Source of the DNA: Evansella vedderi
GTDB lineage: Bacteria; Bacillota; Bacilli; Bacillales; Salisediminibacteriaceae
Length of the DNA stretch: 64,000 nt
Direction of reading: 5' to 3'
Assembly (NCBI RefSeq): GCF_030813435.1
Contig: NZ_JAUSUG010000005.1
Location: forward strand, 182,613 to 246,612
Positions 10,066-19,818 of the stretch are shown here, in pieces. A model generated the notes under the pieces. It saw only the letters and a list, made by a program, of their open reading frames with translations. It did no database searches and was not told where the DNA came from. Numbering within the stretch: the stretch's first letter is position 1; each line of letters starts with the position of its first letter. A program made the translations under genes and the position numbers.

Positions 10066-11880
10066 ATGAGTCGACGTATTCCAGAAGAAAAAATCGAGGA
10101 AATTAGAAAATCAATAGACATCGTAGATGTCATTAGTGAATATGTTTCATTGAAAAAGCAAGGAAGAAATTTTATTGGACTTTGTCCCTTTCATGGGGAG
10201 AAAACTCCATCCTTTTCTGTATCACCGGATAAACAACTTTTCCATTGTTTTGGGTGCGGTGCCGGTGGGAATGTTTTTTCTTTCTTAATGGATTCAGAAG
10301 GAATTTCCTTTATTGAATCAGTCGGAAAAATAGCATCAAAGCTTAATATCGACCTTCCTGAGTTGGAACAAATTACAGAGGCCACGGAAGAAAAAAACGA
10401 TACTCTAAAGTATTGGTATGGAGGTCATGAAATAGCAGCTAAGCTTTTTCACCATATTTTAACTGTTTCCGAAGAAGGGAAAGGAGCAAGGGAGTACTTA
10501 AGGAAACGGGGGTTTACAAAGGAAGTAATAGATAGGTTTCAAATTGGTTATGCTCCTAATTCTTGGGATTTTTTAACGAATTTCTTGGAAAAAAGGAAGT
10601 TTCCAATAGAAGAAATGGTTGCTTGCGGATTACTTTCCATAAGAGAATTTGATCAAAAACCATTTGACCGCTTTCGAGACCGCATCATGTTTCCAATTTG
10701 GAATAAAAGCGGCGATATTATTGCATTTGGGGGCCGGGTCCTCAACGAGGGAAATCCGAAATATTTAAATAGCCCCGAGTCTACTGTGTTTAACAAGAGT
10801 GAAACACTCTATTATTATCATAAGGCCCGCCAAAACATAAGAAAGAAAAATGAAGTTGTATTGTTCGAAGGTTACGTTGATGTTATTTCAGCATGGAGAG
10901 CAGGTATAGAGAATGGAGTTGCAACCTTAGGTACCGCTTTAACAGAAACGCAAACCAAATTACTGCGAAGAACTAGTGATAATATAATACTTTGCTACGA
11001 TTCTGATAATGCTGGCCAGAATGCCACATTAAAAAATGCAGCTATGTTAGAGGCCGCGGGAATGAAGGTTCGAATTGGAAAACTTCCAGATGGGTTTGAT
11101 CCTGATGACTATATACAAAAAAATGGACCAGAACGTTTTAATCAAGACATCATTGGTCAAAGCTTGACGTTAATGGCATTTAAATTTCAATATTACCGAC
11201 GGGGAAGAAATCTCCAAGATGAAGGTCAAAAACTGGATTATATTCAACAAATATTAACTGAAATTAGCAAATTAACGAGAGCGGTGGAAAGGGATCATTA
11301 TTTACGGCAGTTAGCAGATGAGTTTTCCATTTCGTTAGAAGCATTGAAGCAGGAGCAAATACAAATTTTTAAAGGGCGAAAAAGCAAGGAAAAACGGGAA
11401 AACAAAGCACCAAGTGAATCATCTAAGTTTATAAAAGCCCAGAAAAAATTACTTTCTGCCTATGAAAATGCAGAAAGAATATTATTAGCACATATGCTTC
11501 AAAAAGAAAATGTTGCTACCCAGGTACAGGAACTAGTGGGTGGGACATTTAATATAGATGAATACCAAGCAATAGCAGCACATCTTTACAGCTATTATAG
11601 TGAAGGCAACATGCCAAATCCCTCCGCATTTATCGAGCGTTTGGAGGACGAAACACTGAAACGAATCACAACAGAGCTTGCGATGATGACCATTAATGAA
11701 GATATGTCTGAGCAAGAGTTGAACGACTATATTAGAAAAATTCAACAATATCCTAAAAAGTTAGAGATTGAACAGTTGAAGCTGAAAAGGGTACAACTAG
11801 AGGAAGCTAAAGAGTACAAACAAGCAGCTGCCATAGGGATGGAGATCATCAAAATGGAGCAGGAATTAAAAAAGGCATAA
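10066..11880 (+). CDS. dnaG: DNA primase
   Basis: Synthesises RNA primers for replication. The CHC2 zinc finger is at the N-terminus (CPFHGEKTPSF ... HCFGCGAGG), the TOPRIM catalytic core follows (VLFEGYVDV and CYDSDNAG), and a C-terminal helicase-binding region is present (604 aa). The ATG at 10066 follows GGTGGTGAGG; upstream TTG/GTG codons in the frame lie in that site. It belongs to the macromolecular-synthesis operon with sigA. Confidence 0.97.
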   Translation: MSRRIPEEKIEEIRKSIDIVDVISEYVSLKKQGRNFIGLCPFHGEKTPSFSVSPDKQLFHCFGCGAGGNVFSFLMDSEGISFIESVGKIASKLNIDLPELEQITEATEEKNDTLKYWYGGHEIAAKLFHHILTVSEEGKGAREYLRKRGFTKEVIDRFQIGYAPNSWDFLTNFLEKRKFPIEEMVACGLLSIREFDQKPFDRFRDRIMFPIWNKSGDIIAFGGRVLNEGNPKYLNSPESTVFNKSETLYYYHKARQNIRKKNEVVLFEGYVDVISAWRAGIENGVATLGTALTETQTKLLRRTSDNIILCYDSDNAGQNATLKNAAMLEAAGMKVRIGKLPDGFDPDDYIQKNGPERFNQDIIGQSLTLMAFKFQYYRRGRNLQDEGQKLDYIQQILTEISKLTRAVERDHYLRQLADEFSISLEALKQEQIQIFKGRKSKEKRENKAPSESSKFIKAQKKLLSAYENAERILLAHMLQKENVATQVQELVGGTFNIDEYQAIAAHLYSYYSEGNMPNPSAFIERLEDETLKRITTELAMMTINEDMSEQELNDYIRKIQQYPKKLEIEQLKLKRVQLEEAKEYKQAAAIGMEIIKMEQELKKA

Positions 11881-11927
11881 TCCGGACGATGCTGAAGTTG
11901 TCTTGAATTATAGGAAGGAGGGATCGC

Positions 11928-13046
11928 ATGGCTGAGAAACCATTACGTCCAATGGCGGAAGGAGATTTGTCCATCGATCAAGTCAAGGAACAATTAGTAG
12001 AACTGGGGAAAAAACGGGGGGAGTTAAGTTACGCAGAAATTACAGAACGCCTTGCCATATTTGACCAGGATTCAGACCAAATGGATGAGTTCTTTGAATA
12101 TTTGGGAGAGCAGGGGGTAGAAATTTTAAATGAAACAGAAGCAGTTCCTAGTCTTCAACAAGTAGAGAAAGAGGAAGAGGAATTTGATCTTAATGATTTA
12201 TCAGTACCACCTGGAATTAAAATAAATGACCCTGTTCGTATGTATTTAAAGGAGATAGGGCGTGTACCCTTATTGTCAGCCTCAGAAGAAATCGAATTAG
12301 CTAAGAAGATTGAGGATGGGGATGAAGAAGCAAAACGGAGACTTGCAGAAGCCAACCTCCGTCTAGTTGTAAGTATTGCTAAGAGATATGTTGGTAGAGG
12401 AATGTTATTTCTTGACCTTATTCAAGAAGGTAACATGGGACTAATAAAAGCAGTTGAGAAATTCGACTATAATAAAGGTTATAAATTCAGTACGTACGCT
12501 ACGTGGTGGATTCGCCAAGCTATTACAAGAGCTATTGCAGACCAAGCAAGAACCATTCGTATCCCAGTTCATATGGTTGAAACCATTAATAAGCTAATAC
12601 GTGTACAAAGACAGCTCCTTCAAGACCTTGGTCGTGAACCTTCACCGGAAGAAGTGTCAAAGGAAATGGATTTAACTCCAGAGAAGGTGCGTGAGATTTT
12701 AAAAATTGCTCAAGAACCAGTTTCTCTTGAAACTCCAATTGGTGAAGAAGACGATTCTCACTTGGGAGATTTCATCGAAGACCAAGAAGCTTTAGCTCCT
12801 TCAGACGCAGCGGCCTACGAGTTACTAAAGGAGCAGCTTGAAGATGTTCTTGATACGTTAACCGATCGAGAAGAGAATGTTCTCCGACTACGTTTTGGTC
12901 TTGATGATGGAAGAACACGCACCCTCGAAGAAGTAGGTAAAGTCTTTGGTGTTACCCGTGAAAGAATTCGTCAAATTGAAGCTAAAGCATTGCGTAAACT
13001 AAGACATCCAAGTCGTAGTAAACGTCTAAAGGATTTCTTAGAATAG
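11928..13046 (+). CDS. sigA: RNA polymerase principal sigma factor SigA
   Basis: Housekeeping sigma-70 (372 aa). Region 1.1 is at the N-terminus. Region 2 contains [14 protein letters not shown], region 3 [13 protein letters not shown], and region 4.2 ends [19 protein letters not shown]. The start ATG has GGAAGGAGGG upstream. It follows dnaG by 47 bases. Confidence 0.99.
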   Translation: MAEKPLRPMAEGDLSIDQVKEQLVELGKKRGELSYAEITERLAIFDQDSDQMDEFFEYLGEQGVEILNETEAVPSLQQVEKEEEEFDLNDLSVPPGIKINDPVRMYLKEIGRVPLLSASEEIELAKKIEDGDEEAKRRLAEANLRLVVSIAKRYVGRGMLFLDLIQEGNMGLIKAVEKFDYNKGYKFSTYATWWIRQAITRAIADQARTIRIPVHMVETINKLIRVQRQLLQDLGREPSPEEVSKEMDLTPEKVREILKIAQEPVSLETPIGEEDDSHLGDFIEDQEALAPSDAAAYELLKEQLEDVLDTLTDREENVLRLRFGLDDGRTRTLEEVGKVFGVTRERIRQIEAKALRKLRHPSRSKRLKDFLE

Positions 13047-13082
13047 TCATAATGCTTCTGAAAGATAAATGATTTACTTGAG

Positions 13083-13115
13083 CCTGGCAATGGTTTATTG
13101 TCAGGTTCCTTTAAT
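13083..13115 (+). terminator. Probable sigA terminator
   Basis: CCTGGCAAT and ATTGTCAGG form a 9-bp stem with one mismatch, followed by TTCCTTTAATTT, 37 bases after the sigA stop. The T tract is weak. Confidence 0.6.
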
Positions 13116-13170
13116 TTAAAACTGCCTATTGGCAAAACTTGAATTTCGCTATATATAAATAATGTGACTT

Positions 13171-13300
13171 GGATAAGCTATAAGCGGACCAATTACGCTT
13201 AAAGGCAGCCCACGTACTGCGTCTGCGATTACTCGAATGATCGTCTAATCCCTGAAATTTACTGCAATTTCTTACTTCGACTTTATTCGAGGGAGGTAAT
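13171..13300. repeat. GC-rich degenerate intergenic repeat, copy 2
   Basis: GGATAAGCTATAAGCGGACC followed by AATTACGCTTAAAGGCAGCCCACG matches copy 1 (1495-1555) over ~50 bases with few differences. The remainder has decayed. No coding capacity. Confidence 0.6.
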
Positions 13301-13325
13301 CAAAGGTACTTTGAAGTCCCCTAAA

Positions 13326-13716
13326 GTATAGTAGAAATCAAATTCTTTGCTTTTGTAACGATTGCATTGGTAACGTTATCATTTGTTATTATTTATTTTA
13401 CTCAGTTATCACCTACAATGCAAATTGCTTTATTAATTAGTTATTGGCCATATTGCTGTGTACCGTGTCTTGTTTACGAAAGAAAGGGAAATTTATTGCC
13501 CACGTTTATGTTATGATTTCTGCTTTTATTTCGTTCTTGTTGGTGCTGACAATAAACACTTTTTAGGGGAGTCATGGGTTTTCGGTTTATCCATTTTCTA
13601 GCTATGTTTTATATGGATATACGTAGGTGTACGGTGGGGGGTACTACTTAATAATTACCGGGATTATAGGAATTGCAATCTACATAATGGCTGTATTATC
13701 TAATGAATGGTTATAA
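13326..13716 (+). pseudogene. Decayed small membrane-protein gene
   Basis: Three consecutive hydrophobic reading-frame segments follow each other in different frames. The first, ending at a TGA at 13514, reads FFAFVTIALVTLSFVIIYFT. The second reads VMISAFISFLLVLTINTF up to a TAG at 13564. Shorter pieces follow, and the last reads IITGIIGIAIYIMAVLSNEWL with a TAA at 13714. Joined, they would make a ~125-residue, four-helix membrane protein. At least two frameshifts and internal stops are needed to explain this, so it is a pseudogene. The family is not recognised. Confidence 0.55.
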
Positions 13717-13740
13717 TCTGAATAAGGGGTGTAATTCCTA

Positions 13741-14475
13741 ATGAAAATAATTGCCCATCGTGGGAATAAACGTTACACACCAGAAAATACGATGGCAGCA
13801 TTTCAATCAGCATGCCAATACCCCATTGATGGAATTGAATTTGACTTACAAATAACAAAGGATGGAATTCCTATCGTTATCCATGATGAGAAAATAGATA
13901 GAACAACAAATGGAAAGGGGTTTGTTAGAACCTTTACCTTCAGGGAAATTAGAAAATTTGATGCAGGGAGCTGGTTTAATAAATCGTTTCAAGGGGAAAA
14001 AATCCCTTCTTTTGAAGAAGTGATTTTATGGTCGAAGGGAAAGAATATTACTCTACATATTGAGCTTAAACACCAGAAGGGAAGGAACAATCAATTTCTT
14101 CATACTTTTTTAGAAATGGTAGAAGATTATAAAATGATTGAATCGGTGGTTATAAGTAGTTTTAATCATTCCTATATTACTTATTTAAAAGAATTGAATT
14201 CGAGTTTATCAACAGCATTCATTACGAAAACTCCTATATTCGGTGCAATAAAATACGCATCAAAAATAAAAGCAGATGCAATCCATATTAGAAATAGCTA
14301 TCAAGCTATGCGGTTCTACCGTACCTGGATGAGTAAGGGGTTACCAGTTCGAGCTTATAATGTTCATCGCATAAAGGATGCCATGAAATGTCACCGACTT
14401 AATATAGATTCCATTATCACAAATGACCCTAAAAAAATGACAGAAATATTTCGCCATCTATGTAAAGAGAATTAA
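13741..14475 (+). CDS. Glycerophosphodiester phosphodiesterase (GDPD family)
   Basis: Hydrolyses glycerophosphodiesters to glycerol-3-phosphate and an alcohol. The family catalytic residues are visible: IIAHRGNKRYTPENT (HRG, E of ENT), EFDLQITKDG (E-x-D) and IVIHDEKIDRTTNG (catalytic His). At 244 aa with no signal peptide, it is a cytoplasmic UgpQ-like form. The gene sits between sigA and cccA, next to a decayed gene, and is an insertion relative to the B. subtilis order. Confidence 0.92.
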   Translation: MKIIAHRGNKRYTPENTMAAFQSACQYPIDGIEFDLQITKDGIPIVIHDEKIDRTTNGKGFVRTFTFREIRKFDAGSWFNKSFQGEKIPSFEEVILWSKGKNITLHIELKHQKGRNNQFLHTFLEMVEDYKMIESVVISSFNHSYITYLKELNSSLSTAFITKTPIFGAIKYASKIKADAIHIRNSYQAMRFYRTWMSKGLPVRAYNVHRIKDAMKCHRLNIDSIITNDPKKMTEIFRHLCKEN

Positions 14476-14606
14476 AAATGACTTTTTATAAAATGCTTTA
14501 CTGATTTTACTTTTCTATTCTTATATTTTAAAGTACAATATAGAATAGCTTTGCTTATGCGAGCTTTGGTAATAATAGAGAATAACAATTAAAGGAGGTA
14601 CATAAC

Positions 14607-14978
14607 ATGAAAGGAAAACCGTTATTTCCTTTTGCAGTAACTGCTGTTCTAGGAATTCTTTTGATCGTCATTTTATCTTTTGTTGGTCTAAATCAAGGAC
14701 AAGATATAGCAGGAGAAGATGGGGATGCTGATGAACAGGAATTTGAAACTGCTTATGAGCTAGGAGAACATATTTATTTACAAAGCTGTGCTGCCTGTCA
14801 CGGTCAGGACTTAGAAGGTGTGGGTAGTAACCCAGCTGTAAATGCCCTTGAGGGTAGATTTACAAAGGAAGAAATTGTCCAAATTATTCATGAAGGACCT
14901 GGAGCAATGCCTCCTTTTGCAAATTTAGGGGACGATGCAGAAGCTGTTGCTGAATTTTTATTAACTGAATCTGAGTAA
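14607..14978 (+). CDS. cccA: Cytochrome c-550 (membrane-anchored)
   Basis: Small monoheme cytochrome c (123 aa). An N-terminal membrane anchor (FAVTAVLGILLIVILSFVGL) is followed by an acidic linker, then the heme site LQSCAACHGQDLEG near residue 60, with the axial Met probably in PGAMPPF. It works outside the membrane in electron transfer to terminal oxidases. The position after sigA is that of cccA in B. subtilis. Confidence 0.94.
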   Translation: MKGKPLFPFAVTAVLGILLIVILSFVGLNQGQDIAGEDGDADEQEFETAYELGEHIYLQSCAACHGQDLEGVGSNPAVNALEGRFTKEEIVQIIHEGPGAMPPFANLGDDAEAVAEFLLTESE

Positions 14979-14984
14979 TTGTTA

Positions 14985-15023
14985 AAAAAAGAAGGATATT
15001 ACGTAAATCCTTCTTTTTTTCAA
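14985..15023 (+). terminator. cccA terminator
   Basis: AAAAAAAGAAGGAT pairs with ATCCTTCTTTTTTT across TTACGTAA; an A-tract/T-tract hairpin directly after cccA. Confidence 0.85.
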
Positions 15024-15094
15024 TATCTTTGGTAAAAATAAAAATGAGAAGGTATTATATACATAATTTTAAAGGGAATTTATAGGTGAAGAAA

Positions 15095-15802
15095 ATGAAT
15101 GAAATTCAATTATCTAAACGCTTAGAAAAAGTAGCATCCTACGTGAGAGCAGGTTCATCTGTTGCGGATATTGGGTCAGACCATGCTTATCTCCCAGTTC
15201 ATTTGGTTTCAAGGGGAATCGCTAGGAGAGCTATAGCAGGTGAAGTAAATAAAGGCCCCCTCACCACAGCTATAAAACAAATAAAGAAGAATAATTTGGA
15301 AGCGAAAATCCATGCGAAACTAGGGAATGGATTGGAGGTAATAGAGGGGGAAGAGGTAGATACTGTAACCATTTGTGGCATGGGAGGACCACTCATATCA
15401 CAAATACTTGAGGAGGGGAAAGGGGAATTGTCTAACGTCTCCAGATTAATATTACAGCCTAATATTGCAGCCGATCATGTTAGAAGGTTTCTGTTAAATA
15501 ATCAATGGGAATTAAAAGATGAGTCTATTCTTAAAGAAGATGGTCACATATATGAAATACTCATGGCAGAGAAAGGGAAGCCATTGGTAGCTTATAGTGA
15601 TGACTTAGAAAAGGAGCTTTGGCTAGGCCCCTTTCTTCTGAAGAAGAAGAGTCCTGAATTTATGGAAAAGTGGTCCAAGGAACTAGAGCAATTAGAAATT
15701 ATTTATGAAAAATTAAATGAGGCAGCTCCAACAGAGGAGCTAATGGATAAAAGAGAAAGTGTAAAACGTAAGATGGATTGGTTAAAGGAGGTATTAAAGT
15801 GA
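15095..15802 (+). CDS. trmK: tRNA (adenine(22)-N(1))-methyltransferase TrmK
   Basis: SAM-dependent methyltransferase forming m1A22 in tRNA (COG2384, B. subtilis YqfN). The SAM motif VADIGSDHAYLPVHL is followed by the catalytic-loop region TVTICGMGGPLISQIL and LILQPNIAADHVRRFL. The ATG at 15095 gives the family start MNEIQLSKRL; a GTG at 15086 is also possible. Its stop codon overlaps the start of the nif3-type gene (GTGA), indicating translational coupling. Confidence 0.94.
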   Translation: MNEIQLSKRLEKVASYVRAGSSVADIGSDHAYLPVHLVSRGIARRAIAGEVNKGPLTTAIKQIKKNNLEAKIHAKLGNGLEVIEGEEVDTVTICGMGGPLISQILEEGKGELSNVSRLILQPNIAADHVRRFLLNNQWELKDESILKEDGHIYEILMAEKGKPLVAYSDDLEKELWLGPFLLKKKSPEFMEKWSKELEQLEIIYEKLNEAAPTEELMDKRESVKRKMDWLKEVLK

Positions 15803-16917
15803 AATTAGCAAATGGCCAAACAATAATCCAAGCTTTTGAAGCTGTTTCACCGAAGTCCTTTGCTATGGAAGGGGATAAAATTGGGCTTCAAATAGGTACT
15901 TTAAACAAACCGGTTAAAAAAGTAATGGTTGCTTTAGATGTTCTAGAGACAGTTGTAGATGAAGCCATAGAAGAGGGTGTAGATCTAATTATTGCTCATC
16001 ATCCAATTATTTTTAGACCAATTAAATCACTCAATTTGGATACTTCTTATGGACGTACAATTGAAAAACTCATTAAACATGATATCGCTGTTTATGCGGC
16101 ACATACGAATTTAGATGTAGCACCGGGAGGGGTTAATGACCTTATGGCAGATGCACTTGGACTTGAAAGCCTGGAAGTCCTTGTGAAAACAACAGAAGAC
16201 CCCTTAAAAAAGCTAGTCGTGTTTGTTCCTGAGAAATATGCTGATGAAGTTCGGGAAGCGCTTGGGACTGCAGGGGCAGGGCATATTGGCAACTATAGTC
16301 ACTGTACCTTTAATACGAAAGGAACAGGGACTTTTAAGCCTGGTGAAGGAACAAATCCCCATATTGGTCAACAAGGAAAGATGGAGTTTGTATCTGAAGT
16401 GAAGATTGAAAGTGTTTTTCCTGAAAGTCTAGAAAAAAAAGTTATAAGGGCTATGCTTAAGGCACATCCGTATGAAGAAGCAGCATATGACGTTTTTAAT
16501 ATGGCTGTAAGCGGTCAGAATTATGGATTAGGTAGAATAGGTTACCTCCCTAAGGAAATGTCTCTAGGGGACTTTGCAGAGCTTGTGAAGAGGACATTTA
16601 AAGTGAATGGGGTACGTGTAGTGGGTGACCTGAATAGAAAGGTAAAAAAAGTAGCTGTCCTTGGTGGAGATGGAAATAAATATACCTCCGCTGCATTATT
16701 TAAAGGGGCAGATGTCTATGTTACTGGAGATCTTTATTACCATGTAGCACATGATGCTATGATGGAGGGTCTTGCTATGGTTGACCCTGGTCATAATGTA
16801 GAAAAAATTATGAAAGACGGTGTTAAGAAGATCATTAAGTCTTTTGTAGAAGAAAAGGGTTATGCTACAGAGGTCATATCATCAAAAGTTCATACGGATC
16901 CTTTTCAGTTTATGTAA
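15799..16917 (+). CDS. yqfO: Nif3-like dinuclear metal-center protein (YqfO)
   Basis: GTP cyclohydrolase I type 2/NIF3 family protein (372 aa) of unclear physiological role. The metal ligands are visible in IIAHHPIIFRPIKSL and AAHTNLDVAPGGVND, and the C-terminal half has TGDLYYHVAHDAM. The middle (~residues 130-240) is the PII-like insertion typical of Bacillus and many Gram-positive members. The GTG at 15799 follows AAAGGAGG and overlaps the trmK stop. Confidence 0.93.
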   Translation: MKLANGQTIIQAFEAVSPKSFAMEGDKIGLQIGTLNKPVKKVMVALDVLETVVDEAIEEGVDLIIAHHPIIFRPIKSLNLDTSYGRTIEKLIKHDIAVYAAHTNLDVAPGGVNDLMADALGLESLEVLVKTTEDPLKKLVVFVPEKYADEVREALGTAGAGHIGNYSHCTFNTKGTGTFKPGEGTNPHIGQQGKMEFVSEVKIESVFPESLEKKVIRAMLKAHPYEEAAYDVFNMAVSGQNYGLGRIGYLPKEMSLGDFAELVKRTFKVNGVRVVGDLNRKVKKVAVLGGDGNKYTSAALFKGADVYVTGDLYYHVAHDAMMEGLAMVDPGHNVEKIMKDGVKKIIKSFVEEKGYATEVISSKVHTDPFQFM

Positions 16918-16923
16918 AAAACA

Positions 16924-17063
16924 AAGAGGTTGGGACAAAAGCGTTTTGTCAATGAGAATTCCGAACGAAGCATATAAATCGCTTCGGAAATATACTTCGC
17001 TACGATAATACATTGTTCGTATTTTCATCTAAACACTTTAGTTATGTCCCAGCCTCTCTTTTT
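16924..17063. repeat. GGTTGGGACAAAA inverted-repeat element between convergent genes
   Basis: AAAGAGGTTGGGACAAAA on the left and TTATGTCCCAGCCTCTCTTT on the right are complementary and enclose ~100 bases that contain ATTCCGAACGAAGC. It lies between nif3 and ispH, which converge, and probably works as a bidirectional terminator. A related element (GGCTGGGACAAAAATCCGAAC on the minus strand) is at 24190-24217. Confidence 0.65.
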
Positions 17064-17069
17064 ATGATT

Positions 17070-18017
17070 TTAAGTTGCTTTCTTTTTTACCTTTGGTAAA
17101 ATTTTAGTTAGCTTGACTGTACTTGTTGTATCCCAAGTGTGGGGATCATCTTCATCGTATTTTTCAAGAAATTGAATAAGTTCTTTAGTGATCGGTGTGG
17201 GGGTACTTGCGCCGGAAGTAACGGCTACCTTTTTAACCCCTTTTAACCATTCCAAATTCAGTTCATTTAAGTTTGCAATTCGATGGGCAGGAGTACCGGC
17301 TATTTCTTTAGATACTTGAGCTAAACGGTTGGAGTTATTACTTTTAGGATCTCCCACCACCAGCAGTAAATCTGCTTCTTTTGCTTGCTCTGCCACTGCC
17401 TCCTGACGCACTTGGGTTGCAAGGCATATTTCATTATGGACCTCTGCATGTGGGAATTTCTTTAAAGAATCATTGATAAGATGGGATACATCCCACTGAC
17501 TCATAGTTGTTTGATTCGTAATTAATATTTTATCCGACTTAATTTTTAAATTATTAACATCCTCTGATGATTGAACGAGGTGAACAATATCGGGTGCTAC
17601 ACCAATGGCACCTTCAGGCTCAGGGTGGCCTTTTTTACCTATATATATTATTTCATAACCTTCCTCTTTTTTTTCACGAATTAAATCATGAGTTCTCGTT
17701 ACATCAGGGCAGGTTGCATCCACAGTTGTTAACCCTTTTTCCCTTGCCATCTTTCTAACCTCAGGAGAGACACCGTGTGCAGTAAAAATTACTGTCCCTT
17801 TATCTACTTGCTTTAAAATTTCCAAACGATTCGGTCCGTCTAGTGTGATGATACCTTCTTCCGTAAAGGCATCCGTAACATGTTTATTATGAACAATCAT
17901 TCCTAAGATATAAATAGGTCTAGGCAAATCTAGATTTTCTGCCGCTTGTCTGGCTAAAACCATGGCATCTACTACACCATAGCAATAGCCACGGGGAGAA
18001 ATTTTAATGACTTCCAT
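17070..18017 (-). CDS. ispH: 4-hydroxy-3-methylbut-2-enyl diphosphate reductase
   Basis: Last enzyme of the MEP isoprenoid pathway, a [4Fe-4S] enzyme producing IPP and DMAPP. The cluster cysteines are seen in PRGYCYGV (C12), DATCPDV and EICLATQ. It is 315 aa. The longest frame extends 20 codons upstream, but the ATG at 18017 gives the family start [14 protein letters not shown] and follows GGAGG. The preceding MEP enzyme, ispG, is also in the window at 29781. Confidence 0.96.
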   Translation of the reverse strand: MEVIKISPRGYCYGVVDAMVLARQAAENLDLPRPIYILGMIVHNKHVTDAFTEEGIITLDGPNRLEILKQVDKGTVIFTAHGVSPEVRKMAREKGLTTVDATCPDVTRTHDLIREKKEEGYEIIYIGKKGHPEPEGAIGVAPDIVHLVQSSEDVNNLKIKSDKILITNQTTMSQWDVSHLINDSLKKFPHAEVHNEICLATQVRQEAVAEQAKEADLLLVVGDPKSNNSNRLAQVSKEIAGTPAHRIANLNELNLEWLKGVKKVAVTSGASTPTPITKELIQFLEKYDEDDPHTWDTTSTVKLTKILPKVKKKAT

Positions 18018-18190
18018 TGGGGAACCTCCAATCATATATTTAACACTAAGATAGTGGATATAATGTTCATTATTCATTAATTATTATAAGGCCATTTCAG
18101 GTATATTGACAAACGAATGTATTTAAAGGAATGGGATATAAAAACAAAGTCCGCCCGGCTGCAATAGCAACAGGACGGCTATAAAAGAGG

Positions 18191-18682
18191 TTATGCCCCT
18201 TTAGAATGATCATTAATAAATTGTAATGCTTCTTCCTCAGAAATATTTTTTACTAACATTAATTCGCTAACAATAAATTGCTTTGCACGATCTAGATTTT
18301 TACGGTCCTCCATATGTAAACCGTTCGTGCGTTCTCCTTCTTTCGAAGTTAAATTTGCAATTACCATGGCTGCATCTATAATGGATCCTGATTTTAGTAA
18401 TGTTTCGTTTTCTTTGGAGTAAGGACGTGCTGCTTCTTTTTTGGAGGCACCTTCTGTCGGCTTAAGCGCAGTTGCTACCTCTTCTAATTGTTTAGGTTGA
18501 ATGATCTTTCGTAAACCAGAACTCTTGATTCGATTTTCAGGTAACATAAGTGTAACGTGGTTTAAAGGAAAGAAAACCACATAGTAATTTAACTTTTCAC
18601 CTAGAATATCCTTTTCCTCAATGTCATTAATTGTACCAGCACCGTGGTATGGGTAAACAACATGATCACCGACTTTAAACAT
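18191..18682 (-). CDS. CarD-family transcription regulator
   Basis: RNA-polymerase-binding protein with an N-terminal CarD_CdnL/TRCF-interaction domain: MFKVGDHVVYPYHGAGTIND, then YYVVFFPLNHVTLMLPENRI. It is followed by a helical C-terminal DNA-contact domain (163 aa, family length). Family members stabilise promoter open complexes. The ATG at 18682 has GGAGG about 8 bases upstream; the ATG at 18688 is too close. It is inserted between ispH and yqfQ relative to B. subtilis. Confidence 0.93.
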   Translation of the reverse strand: MFKVGDHVVYPYHGAGTINDIEEKDILGEKLNYYVVFFPLNHVTLMLPENRIKSSGLRKIIQPKQLEEVATALKPTEGASKKEAARPYSKENETLLKSGSIIDAAMVIANLTSKEGERTNGLHMEDRKNLDRAKQFIVSELMLVKNISEEEALQFINDHSKGA

Positions 18683-18810
18683 GAGCATTCCTCCAATACA
18701 ATAGTAAATCTATTGTAACATAAATGGAATTAAATTTAAAATTTTACTACGGAAATTATAATTAGTCAATGAGAAAATGTGTAAAAAGAACCAGTCAGGG
18801 AGAGGACTGA

Positions 18811-19611
18811 TTATATATATAGTTTAGGACATGGAATTTTACCAGTGACGTCCTTTTTTTTCTTTACCGTGGTTTTTGAGGGCTTCTTTTTTTTCGATGA
18901 TTTCTTTTTTTGAGATGTATCCTTTGAGAGATTTTGTTTTTTTGTTGTAGTTTGATTTTGTTTCTTTTGACTTTTCTTTTTTTTCTGTTCTGCCTCTACT
19001 TCTTCTTTTTCGTGTTCTTCCTCTTTATCCTTTTCTTTTAGTCCGTCAACTTCTTCTTCTTCTTCTTCTTCTTCTTCTGAATCAGAATCTCCCTCCTGGT
19101 CAACTTCTTGTTCATCAATAATTGACTCATCTGATTCTTCATCGCTATCGTCATCGTCACTTGATTGTAATGCGGAGAGAAGCTCTGGTAATGACTTTAA
19201 CATAGGACCGTATTGTTGTACCATGGGACCAACTTGTTGAGCAAATTCGATGGCCTTTTGTGCATTTTCTACGAATCCTAATAAGGTAGCTAATCCACCA
19301 CCACTTCCCGCAGTAGCTGCAGCACCAGCAGCACCAGCAGCATTACCTAATGCCGAACCAGCACTTCCAAGGGCACCTGTATTACCTACCATATTACCCA
19401 TAGCAGGTCCAGGGTTTCCTGCCGCCGCACCACCGCCTCCAAATAAACGTGAAAGAAGTCCGCCGCCTCCCCGCGCAGCTTGCTGCATAGGGGCGGAACC
19501 TAGGGACCGTGACATCATTTGTTGAGTTTGTGGTTGGGAGAAAGCCCCTCTTGCAAACATACCACCGCTGTGTGAAGGTGGTCCTGAAGGATAAGGTCTA
19601 GGTCCAAACAT
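18811..19611 (-). CDS. yqfQ: YqfQ/VrrA-like low-complexity protein
   Basis: A 266-aa protein in three blocks: a Gly/Ala/Pro/Gln-rich N-terminal half, a central segment that looks like the YqfQ family core (LATLLGFVENAQKAIEFAQQ ... YGPMLKSLPELLSAL), and a highly charged tail with D/E runs followed by Lys-rich repeats ending CPKLYI. A GAA tract (CTT on the plus strand, ~19046-19078) encodes a run of Glu and is likely to vary in length. The ATG at 19611 is correctly spaced from AAAGG; the ATG at 19620 abuts it. The function is unknown; the related vrrA of B. anthracis is a VNTR locus. Confidence 0.8.
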   Translation of the reverse strand: MFGPRPYPSGPPSHSGGMFARGAFSQPQTQQMMSRSLGSAPMQQAARGGGGLLSRLFGGGGAAAGNPGPAMGNMVGNTGALGSAGSALGNAAGAAGAAATAGSGGGLATLLGFVENAQKAIEFAQQVGPMVQQYGPMLKSLPELLSALQSSDDDDSDEESDESIIDEQEVDQEGDSDSEEEEEEEEEVDGLKEKDKEEEHEKEEVEAEQKKKKSQKKQNQTTTKKQNLSKDTSQKKKSSKKKKPSKTTVKKKKDVTGKIPCPKLYI

Positions 19612-19818
19612 GTGGAACATCCTTTCAAAAAAACGTATTCTTTCTCATGTTAGGTATATGCAATGGGAAAGAATATGGTATAGGCGGAAATCTAAGAATG
19701 AATAATGGAAATAATGTACACAAATTTAGCAAGTGGCATGAACGCGGTTATTCATGATAGAATAAGTAACTAGTGTGACAAAAGCTCGGAAATGAGACTG
19801 AAGAAGGAAGGTTAAGAT

